This document shows, piece by piece, positions 1 to 6,273 of a DNA stretch of 12,626 nucleotides (positions are counted from its first letter, which is position 1; every line of letters begins with the position of its first letter). The translations under genes were made by a program, and so were the position numbers. The stretch comes from Thiolapillus brandeum (GTDB taxonomy: Bacteria; Pseudomonadota; Gammaproteobacteria; Chromatiales; Chromatiaceae). The notes beneath the pieces were generated by a model. That model worked only from the letters and a program-made list of their open reading frames with translations, searched no databases and had not been told where the DNA came from. The stretch lies in the NCBI GenBank assembly GCA_011051425.1, contig DRLF01000044.1:1-12626 (forward strand), given 5' to 3'.

Positions 1-1159
1 ACAGGGGCGAAAGATCGCGCAACCGCTGAACTTGTTCGCGCAACTTACTGATAACAAAATCTATTTCTTCCTCGGTCGTATAGCGGCCGAGGGTAAATCT
101 CAGGGAGCTGTGAGCCAGCTCGTCCGGCCTGCCGATGGCGCGCAGCACATAGCTGGGCTCCAGGCTGGCGGAGGTACAGGCCGAGCCGGAAGAGACGGCC
201 ATGTCCTTGAGCGCCATCATCAGGCTCTCGCCTTCCACGAAATTGAAGCTGACGTTTAGATTACCGGCGATGCGCTGCTCCAGATCACCGTTCACGTAGA
301 CCTCTTCCATATCCTTGAGGCCGTCCCAGAGGCGGTTGCGCAGGGCCAGCAAACGGGCGTTCTCATCGGCCATTTCCTCTTTGGCGATACGGAAGGCCTC
401 GCCCATGCCCACGATCTGGTGGGTGGCCAGGGTGCCCGAACGCAGGCCGCGCTCGTGACCGCCGCCATGCATCTGGGCTTCCAGCCGCACCCGTGGTTTG
501 CGGCGCACATAGAGGGCGCCCATGCCCTTGGGACCGTAGATCTTGTGCGCGGAAAAGCTCATCAAATCCACCGGCAGCGACTGCATATCGATCTCGACTT
601 TACCTGCGCTTTGCGCTGCATCTACATGAAATACAATCTTATTTTCACGACATATTTCACCAATTGCAGCGATATCCTGAATCACGCCAATCTCGTTGTT
701 TACGTGCATCACCGAAGCCAGGATGGTGTCATCACGAAGCGCTTCTCGGAACTTGTCCAGGTCTAGCAGGCCGTTGGATTCCACATCCAGATAAGTGACT
801 TCGTAGCCTTCCCTTTCGAGCTGCCGGCAGGTATCCAGCACCGCTTTGTGCTCAGTCTTCACAGTGACGATATGCTTGCCACGCTTGTGATAGAAATGGG
901 CAGCCCCTTTTATGGCCAGGTTGTCGGATTCGGTAGCTCCGGAAGTCCACACGATTTCCCGCGGGTCAGCATTGATCAGCGCCGCCACGTTCTGCCTTGC
1001 CTCATCGGCAAGCTTCTCCGCCTCCCAGCCGAAAGGATGGCTGCGCGACGCCGGATTGCCGAAAACGCCGTCCAGTGTCAGACAGTGACACATCTTCTCC
1101 GCCACCCGCTCGTCTACCGGGGTCGTCGCAGAATAATCAAGATAAATAGGGAGTTTCAT
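1..1159 (-). CDS. iscS: Cysteine desulfurase IscS, 3' end cut by window edge
   Basis: IscS is a PLP enzyme that takes sulfur from cysteine as a persulfide and passes it to IscU and other acceptors for Fe-S cluster and thio-cofactor assembly in the cytoplasm. The protein begins [19 protein letters not shown]. The PLP-binding lysine is K206 in [12 protein letters not shown], and the persulfide cysteine is C328 in [14 protein letters not shown]. Both numbers are the same as in E. coli IscS. The TSGATESDN motif and the [10 protein letters not shown] segment are also intact. About 386 residues are visible and the frame is still open at base 1, where it reads RDLSPL. With a family length of about 404, roughly 18 residues and the stop are missing. 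The ATG is preceded by GGAG about 8 bases upstream. The gene follows iscR by 34 bases with no terminator between, so they should be cotranscribed, and iscU is expected off the left edge. Confidence 0.97.
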   Translation of the reverse strand, partial: MKLPIYLDYSATTPVDERVAEKMCHCLTLDGVFGNPASRSHPFGWEAEKLADEARQNVAALINADPREIVWTSGATESDNLAIKGAAHFYHKRGKHIVTVKTEHKAVLDTCRQLEREGYEVTYLDVESNGLLDLDKFREALRDDTILASVMHVNNEIGVIQDIAAIGEICRENKIVFHVDAAQSAGKVEIDMQSLPVDLMSFSAHKIYGPKGMGALYVRRKPRVRLEAQMHGGGHERGLRSGTLATHQIVGMGEAFRIAKEEMADENARLLALRNRLWDGLKDMEEVYVNGDLEQRIAGNLNVSFNFVEGESLMMALKDMAVSSGSACTSASLEPSYVLRAIGRPDELAHSSLRFTLGRYTTEEEIDFVISKLREQVQRLRDLSPL

Positions 1160-1193
1160 TCACTGCTCCAGAATTGCTTTTCGCCCGCAGGCT

Positions 1194-1658
1194 TCATGAA
1201 TGGGTTGCGATCGACAGGTTCAAATCCTGTGGCTTGTTTGCGCTTTTCTTTTTGGCCAGTTGCTTGTCCAGCAGATCCTGCAGGCTGATGCTGCTCAGGT
1301 AGTCATAGATGCTGTCACTCAGATCCTGCCAGAGCTCGTGGGTCAGGCAGCGCTTGTCGCCATGGCAGTTGCCCTGGCCGCCACAGGCGGTGGAATCCAG
1401 GCGCTCGTCCACTGCGGTGATTACGCCTGCCACGTCGATACGCCGGGGCTCCAGACCCAGACGATAACCTCCGCCCGGCCCACGGGTGCTGCTCACCAGT
1501 TCGCGTTTGCGCAGACGGGCGAAGAGCTGCTCCAGGTAAGACAGGGAAATATCCTGCCGCTCTGCAATATCCGCCAGGCTTACAGGGCCGTCTTCCGCAT
1601 GCAGGGCCAGGTCCAGCATTGCGGTTACCGCATATCGTCCTTTTGTGGTCAGTCTCAC
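1194..1658 (-). CDS. iscR: Fe-S cluster-sensing transcriptional regulator IscR (Rrf2 family), GTG start
   Basis: IscR is a dimeric winged-helix regulator that carries a [2Fe-2S] cluster and represses the isc operon when clusters are plentiful. From the GTG at 1658 the protein has 154 residues and begins [19 protein letters not shown], matching the usual IscR N-terminus. The DNA-recognition part includes [14 protein letters not shown] and [12 protein letters not shown]. The ligands C92, C98, C104 and H107, in [17 protein letters not shown], have exactly the E. coli numbering, so cluster binding is expected. A longer in-frame TTG start at 1691 is rejected: it lies inside the -10 element of the iscR promoter and would precede the transcription start. 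GGGA lies about 8 bases before the GTG. The C-terminal tail after about residue 125 is lysine-rich and not conserved. The gene is first in the iscR-iscS transcript and is probably autoregulated. Confidence 0.96.
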   Translation of the reverse strand: MRLTTKGRYAVTAMLDLALHAEDGPVSLADIAERQDISLSYLEQLFARLRKRELVSSTRGPGGGYRLGLEPRRIDVAGVITAVDERLDSTACGGQGNCHGDKRCLTHELWQDLSDSIYDYLSSISLQDLLDKQLAKKKSANKPQDLNLSIATHS

Positions 1659-1690
1659 GCGTCGATTCCCGGTTTCAATATCTGGGCGCA

Positions 1691-1722
1691 ACTATACATT
1701 ACCGACTATTTTAGTCAAGTAT
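1691..1722 (-). promoter_or_regulatory. iscR promoter overlapped by a type 1 IscR operator
   Basis: On the minus strand the -35 element TTGACT (1718-1713) and the -10 element TATAGT (1696-1691) are 16 bases apart. This puts the transcription start near 1684 and leaves a leader of about 25 bases before the GTG. A 25-base element at 1722-1698 covers the -35 and the spacer. It matches the E. coli type 1 IscR consensus as I remember it at about 23 of 25 positions, with core half-sites GACT and AGTC separated by AAAAT. Binding of holo-IscR here should block RNA polymerase. This is an inference from the motif and the family. Confidence 0.85.
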
Positions 1723-1755
1723 TAGCAAAATCTGAAATTCGTGCTCCGGTACTTT

Positions 1756-2574
1756 CTATTGATCAGCGGATTCGTCAGATTTGACCTTGTCATCATCCCC
1801 GCCGCTGAGACGGCTGAGCTCATCCGCCGTGGAGACGATCTCGCAGGAAGCCAGCTCCGGCAGATCCACGTCTTCTTCCGTGTAGCCCATGCTCTTCAGC
1901 ACTTCACACATACGGGACATTTTGGATTCCAGCACATGCACATGATCGAGCATGCAATTGATGGCATTGGCCACCGGGTCCGGCGCATCCTCTGTCGCGC
2001 CATAGGCGTCGAAACCCATTTTGCGGGCAAGTTTTTCGCGGTGTGCCGTATCCCGCTTGGTACGCCGCTCCACCAGACGACCGGGTATCCCGACTACCGT
2101 GCCATTGGCAGGTACCGGCTTGACCACGACAGCGTTGGAGCCGATCCTGGCGCCATCACCGATCTCTATAGGCCCCAGCACCTTGGCACCCGCACCCACC
2201 ACCACATCATTGCCCAGGGTGGGATGACGCTTGCCCTTCTCCCAGCTGGTTCCGCCAAGGGTCACACCATGATAAAGGGTGCAGTCATTGCCGATAACGG
2301 CTGTCTCGCCGATCACCACACCCATGCCGTGATCGATGAAAAAACGCCGCCCGATCGTAGCACCGGGATGTATTTCAATCCCGGTAAGCCAGCGGGCAGT
2401 ATTGGAAACAGCCCGCCCCAGCCATTTGAAGTTGCGCTTCCACAAACCATGCGCCATACGATGCACTATCACCGCATGCAGACCCGGGTAAGTCGTAAGC
2501 ACCTCGAAAGTGTTGCGCGCCGCCGGATCCCGGTCAAAAACAGATTGAATATCTTCACGCAGTCGTTCAAACAT
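1756..2574 (-). CDS. cysE: Serine O-acetyltransferase CysE
   Basis: CysE transfers an acetyl group from acetyl-CoA to serine, giving O-acetylserine for cysteine synthesis in the cytoplasm. The protein has 272 residues. A short helical N-terminus (about 1-60) leads into a left-handed beta-helix of hexapeptide repeats (about 65-167). Family motifs include [21 protein letters not shown], with the active-site histidine at H82, and [10 protein letters not shown], with a further conserved histidine at H117. The short N-terminus and these motifs resemble the EpsC/Bacillus-type enzymes and Azotobacter CysE2 more than the long enteric CysE. A tail of about 105 residues follows the helix and contains a possible coiled coil near 200-230, then an acidic end. 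The gene lies just upstream of the iscR promoter with no terminator between, so some transcripts may run through into isc. Its job here is probably to supply cysteine to IscS. An AGGCGG about 9 bases before the ATG is a moderate ribosome site. Confidence 0.95.
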   Translation of the reverse strand: MFERLREDIQSVFDRDPAARNTFEVLTTYPGLHAVIVHRMAHGLWKRNFKWLGRAVSNTARWLTGIEIHPGATIGRRFFIDHGMGVVIGETAVIGNDCTLYHGVTLGGTSWEKGKRHPTLGNDVVVGAGAKVLGPIEIGDGARIGSNAVVVKPVPANGTVVGIPGRLVERRTKRDTAHREKLARKMGFDAYGATEDAPDPVANAINCMLDHVHVLESKMSRMCEVLKSMGYTEEDVDLPELASCEIVSTADELSRLSGGDDDKVKSDESADQ

Positions 2575-2597
2575 GGTTCAGTACCGCCTGGCCATCA

Positions 2598-2622
2598 ATA
2601 TCCGACTATTTTACTCTATTTT
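2598..2622 (-). promoter_or_regulatory. Possible second type 1 IscR box upstream of cysE
   Basis: This element lies 24 to 48 bases before the cysE start. It shares the 12 bases TAAAATAGTCGG exactly with the operator in front of iscR. It matches the type 1 consensus at about 20 of 25 positions: the right half-site AGTC is intact, and the left half reads GAGT instead of GACT. A weak promoter can be drawn over it, with TTTAAA at 2625-2620 as the -35 and GATATT at 2602-2597 as the -10, 17 bases apart. If IscR binds, cysteine supply would be under the same control as Fe-S assembly. Binding is inferred from sequence only. Confidence 0.5.
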
Positions 2623-2680
2623 AAAGTTGCCCCATAGCGGCGAACAGGCTGTTGGTTTTGTTTCGGCATGGGACTTCAGG

Positions 2681-2701
2681 TTCAGCCCGGGCCTGGCTGA
2701 A
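2681..2701. other. Stem-loop between the RND gene and cysE
   Basis: A perfect 7-base-pair inverted repeat, TTCAGCC against GGCTGAA, encloses the loop CGGGCCT. It starts 11 bases past the stop codon of the RND fusion gene, where a terminator would be expected. No run of T follows it in either direction, so it is not a textbook intrinsic terminator. It could protect the 3' end of the transcript or act as a weak terminator. Confidence 0.4.
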
Positions 2702-2711
2702 AGAATCACCT

Positions 2712-5700
2712 TCAAATTCCGGAAAGATTGCCCACACTCGGATACGGCCTGTCGAACCACCCCTTGAGGCGTATGTCAGCCATCCTTTTCACCAGGCTTG
2801 CCGCCTCCTCCCCCTCCAGAAGCCCGATAACGCTTACGGCAATATCGGCGTGCCCATCAACCACACAATCAGCCTGTTGTATGGATTCACGTATCCTGTG
2901 GACCAGCCATTCTGTCTGACTGGCGTCTGTGTTCGGCAACACCACCCAGAAAACATGCTCCTGCCAGCGAGCCATGACATCACCCTTGCGCAGCACTGCG
3001 CGGATGAATTCAGCGGCTTTGCGTATCACTCTGGCCTGATCCTGCCAGTTCACCGGCTGGTTCCCGGCGGTGTCGTGAACCACCTCCAGGCTCATCAGGC
3101 TCAATTGCTCTGCATGACGATTGGCCTTGTCCACCGCAAACTTCAGCAGGTCTACAAAATAAGTCGCATTGTAAGCACCGGACAGTTCATCTTTTATTCG
3201 CGGGCGAACACTTTCAATTTGCGCCATCACATCACCCATGATGAGCGTCAGATTTTCAAACAGTCTGGATGAAATTCTTGGGTATGCCCTGGCTATTCTG
3301 TGGATATCTTTCCAGCTCAGTGCAAGAGCACATGAAGGACGAACCGCAACCACATCCGCTCTGCGCTGGCGCGTACGCATGAGCGCGGTAACCCCAAATA
3401 CATCACCTGCCCGCAGTGTTCTTATCCGCTGGGTGGAACCATCAGTCTGGGTGCGCCAGATTTCTGCCTCACCTTCGAGCAGTACGCGCATGTAACGTGC
3501 ACTTTGCCCTTGCAGGAAGATAGCCTCATCCTGGCGAAACTGCTGCAGCCGGCTCAGCGCAAGTATCTTTCTCACCTGCCAGTCGTGCATGCCGTAAAAC
3601 AGGGGGCAATCGTCAATTACCTGTTTTCGGACTTTTACGGAAATCAGATCCCAGACACTCAGCAGCTGACTGCGCCAAAGCAACAGTGGCAGAATGAAAA
3701 AGGTGCTGACCAACGCCAGAAGCATGACCAGCGCGCTCAACAGGCCAAACCGGGCAACAGGCGGAAAACCGGACAGCGACAGGGTGGCAAAGCCCATTGC
3801 GAGTGCGATTGCCGTAGCTATGATGGGCGCCGCCTCCCGGGAGACCACACATTCCAGCGCCCGATCGGACACCTGTCCACATTGCTGGTAACGCACGATG
3901 AAGTGCATGCTGTGATCGACCGCTATCCCCATGGCGATGGCCGCGACCATCGCCGTACCCGTATCCAGAGCCACATCCAGATAGCCCATGACACCAAACA
4001 GCATGACAATCGGAAACAGATTGGCCAGCACCGCAATCATCCCGGCCTTGAACTGCAGGAACAGGAAGGATACCAGCAGGAAAATCACCAGCAGCATCAA
4101 TGCCAGAGAGCGCGCCTGACCGTCTGCCATGTAGTCGACTGCCCTGTTGTTCAGATAACTCTCTCCAGTAACCTGCACCGACAGGTCAGACGCCATGGAT
4201 TCTCTGGCATAAGCAAGGATCCGGGCCACCGCCTGATTCAGTTCCTGCGATGAACTGATGTTATGACGCACCATGATGCGTGCACGGGCAAAATCCGCGG
4301 ATACAAAGGGCTTCATTGCTTTCTTATCCAGCATCAGGCTGTATGCCTGTACGACTTCATCCCTTTCCGGCAGATACGGCGCTACCGCTTTTTCCGTGTC
4401 CGTACCGCTGTGAACGATGCCGATGAAATCGGCCAGAGAATAGCTGCTGTCAAATTTTCCACTGTGGTCGAGGAATTTCTGCAGTGCCTGCAGTTGCTCC
4501 AGATTCCGGACCCGGAGAAACGCTTCTGACGGCCCACTGACAACCACTGAAAGCGTCTGCATACCTGACAGCTTCTCATGCAGCAGCCCTGCATAACAGG
4601 CAAATGCCGATTGGTCGCTGAAGTGGTCCATCACGTTGTTGTTGACCCGCAGCTGCAGCGCACCGTATCCGAACACCATGGTCAGAAACAGCAGGCTGAT
4701 ACCGACCTGTAACCGATGTCTCTTGATGTATTTGAGCACCACAAGTGCTGTGCGAGCGAAAACATCTGGCACACTGCCCTCACGAAGTCTGCTGTAGCGG
4801 CTGCCAAGCAGCTGAAGAAATACCGGCACCAGCAGCACCGTTGCAATAAAGTTGAAAGCGAGCGCGGTGGAAGCGATCAGGCCAAACTGCCGCAACAAAG
4901 CCAGGTCGTTGAGCCCAATCGAGAGAAAGCCGAAATACGTGGTAACAAAGGTCAGCGTAACGGCAATACCCATGTTTTTACTCATCAGCTGCAACGCCCT
5001 GCGCGGCTTTTTCCCTTTGCGAATGCCCGCCTGGTATTCCGTGAGCAAGTGAATATCCTCGGTCGAACCGATAATAATCAGCAGAGCCGGAATAATGGAA
5101 GTCATGATATTCACAGGAATCCCCAATACCGCCATCAGGCCCAGCGTCCACAAGATGCTCACCCCTGCCGTTGCCAGCGGTATGACGGCGACCAGCAAGT
5201 GACGCAGGGCAACGATCAGTGTGACTACCAGCATCAGCAAAGCCAACGGCACAATGGTGGTTTGGTCTTGCCGGATACGCTCGGAAATACCGGTGCGTAT
5301 ATACGGGTCACCCACATGGAATACGGTATGCAGCCTGTTCTGCAGGGGTGCCAGTGCCTCATCCAGCATGTGTGAGACTGCCTGATCAGAACCCTGCTGT
5401 TGACTCTTCACATCGAGATAGACGTTGATGGCCATGGCCGTGCCATCGGGCGACAGCAGATTTCTGGCGACCAGAGGATTGGCCAGCGCAGCCTGTCGGA
5501 CGGCTTCTGCCTCGGCAGGCGTGGCAGGTATTTTGCTGAGGTATGGGTCTGTATAGATGTAGCCGTCTATCGTGCGCACATAGCGGCGTGAAAAAAGACT
5601 GTCGGTGCGTTGCACCCAGGGGGAGGTATTTATGCGGTTGACTGCATCCCGGACGGCAGACAGCTTTTCCGGCTGAAACAGGTCAGGATCCTGCACATAA

Positions 5701-5903
5701 ACAATGCTGATGCTTTCTGAACCGAAGTCATCCAGCATCTGCCGGTAAGAGACGCGCGCCGGATCGTCTTCCACCATCATGCCCTCTGCTGAAATTTCCA
5801 GCTTCAGTCCGGGAAGCTGGAAAGCTGCCAGTACCGAAAGCAGCAAAACCAGCATCAGCACTGCCCACGGCCGCTGCGCCGCAAAAAGCATCAGTTTACT
5901 CAT
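2712..5903 (-). CDS. RND/MMPL-type membrane exporter fused to a cNMP-binding-like domain and a degenerate GGDEF domain
   Basis: This is a single 1063-residue protein. The first 742 residues form a complete two-half RND permease of the 'predicted RND exporter' kind. TM1 lies near 13-32, followed by a periplasmic loop to about 213, five TMs to about 366, TM7 near 399-417, a second loop to about 598, and five TMs to 742. GSTEDIHLLTEY (279-290) and GIAVDHSMHFIVRY (659-672) are the paired acidic motifs of the two TM4-like helices. From about 766 to 870 there is a CRP-type cNMP-binding fold (LLEGEAEIW, then RAGDVFG), but the usual FGE glutamate is V838. Residues 904-1045 resemble a GGDEF domain (DELSGAYNATYF, then VFWVVLPNTD), with the signature replaced by Q981-F985. 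Substrate is unknown; lipid or another hydrophobic molecule is typical of the family. The start was chosen at 5903 because AAGGA lies 8 bases upstream; earlier in-frame starts lack one. I know of no established symbol. Confidence 0.88.
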   Translation of the reverse strand: MSKLMLFAAQRPWAVLMLVLLLSVLAAFQLPGLKLEISAEGMMVEDDPARVSYRQMLDDFGSESISIVYVQDPDLFQPEKLSAVRDAVNRINTSPWVQRTDSLFSRRYVRTIDGYIYTDPYLSKIPATPAEAEAVRQAALANPLVARNLLSPDGTAMAINVYLDVKSQQQGSDQAVSHMLDEALAPLQNRLHTVFHVGDPYIRTGISERIRQDQTTIVPLALLMLVVTLIVALRHLLVAVIPLATAGVSILWTLGLMAVLGIPVNIMTSIIPALLIIIGSTEDIHLLTEYQAGIRKGKKPRRALQLMSKNMGIAVTLTFVTTYFGFLSIGLNDLALLRQFGLIASTALAFNFIATVLLVPVFLQLLGSRYSRLREGSVPDVFARTALVVLKYIKRHRLQVGISLLFLTMVFGYGALQLRVNNNVMDHFSDQSAFACYAGLLHEKLSGMQTLSVVVSGPSEAFLRVRNLEQLQALQKFLDHSGKFDSSYSLADFIGIVHSGTDTEKAVAPYLPERDEVVQAYSLMLDKKAMKPFVSADFARARIMVRHNISSSQELNQAVARILAYARESMASDLSVQVTGESYLNNRAVDYMADGQARSLALMLLVIFLLVSFLFLQFKAGMIAVLANLFPIVMLFGVMGYLDVALDTGTAMVAAIAMGIAVDHSMHFIVRYQQCGQVSDRALECVVSREAAPIIATAIALAMGFATLSLSGFPPVARFGLLSALVMLLALVSTFFILPLLLWRSQLLSVWDLISVKVRKQVIDDCPLFYGMHDWQVRKILALSRLQQFRQDEAIFLQGQSARYMRVLLEGEAEIWRTQTDGSTQRIRTLRAGDVFGVTALMRTRQRRADVVAVRPSCALALSWKDIHRIARAYPRISSRLFENLTLIMGDVMAQIESVRPRIKDELSGAYNATYFVDLLKFAVDKANRHAEQLSLMSLEVVHDTAGNQPVNWQDQARVIRKAAEFIRAVLRKGDVMARWQEHVFWVVLPNTDASQTEWLVHRIRESIQQADCVVDGHADIAVSVIGLLEGEEAASLVKRMADIRLKGWFDRPYPSVGNLSGI

Positions 5904-6273
5904 CGCATCATTCCTTGACTGCATCTGTTGTGGAAACCGCTCCCGATCTCTGGTTCCGTAACAATGAACCGGATCTGTCCCTGGCAATTCCCGTAATACT
6001 TCTCCCTACTATTGGATGAGCATCAAATATCAGCCATCCACCAGCTTACCCGCTGGATCATCAAGATCAATCCATCACTTCCACATTGAGCCGGAAGCGG
6101 AAAAAATCTCTGAATCGACATTTAAACTGTAGCAGTGCACCGTGCTGTTCGCACAATTCTTATTTCTAATCACCCGAACGGTTTGGCTGATCAGGGTGAA
6201 TTTGATCAGCGAAGGGTGAAAGCGTTTCACCGGGTGGCAAGCGGCAGGCACTTCCACAAAGCCACGGACAGCA
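5904..6273. other. 370-base gene-free stretch upstream of the RND fusion gene
   Basis: I find no convincing coding region on either strand here. A 72-codon minus-strand frame at 6075-6293 overlaps the end of ybbP and has no recognisable features. The part nearest the ybbP stop holds two perfect inverted repeats, described separately. The part nearest the RND start holds a small inverted repeat at 5952-5970 (GGTTC against GAACC). I could not find a -35/-10 pair with good spacing for the RND gene on the minus strand. The length suggests a long leader or a complex promoter. Confidence 0.5.
6186..6231. repeat. Two adjacent perfect inverted repeats with shared direct repeats
   Basis: GCTGATCA (6186-6193) and TGATCAGC (6203-6210) form an 8-base-pair stem with a 9-base loop. 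GGTGAAA (6215-6221) and TTTCACC (6225-6231) form a 7-base-pair stem with a 3-base loop. The words GGGTGAA and TGATCA each occur twice, so the block also reads as an imperfect direct repeat. It lies 43 to 88 bases past the ybbP stop. No T-run follows the stems on the minus strand. It could be a non-canonical terminator, an mRNA-stabilising element, or tandem operator sites for the RND gene. Confidence 0.6.

Noticed and set aside
1659..1691. An 11-residue longer N-terminus for IscR from the TTG at 1691
   Set aside because: The TTG overlaps the -10 element and would lie upstream of the predicted transcription start; IscR proteins normally begin MRLT.
1741..2637. A 298-codon plus-strand frame opposite cysE
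   Set aside because: It is antisense to a clear serine acetyltransferase gene, and no recognisable motif is present in the product.
5904..5987. A 28-residue longer N-terminus for the RND fusion protein
   Set aside because: The upstream in-frame starts lack a ribosome site, while the ATG at 5903 has AAGGA 8 bases before it and opens directly into the first membrane helix.
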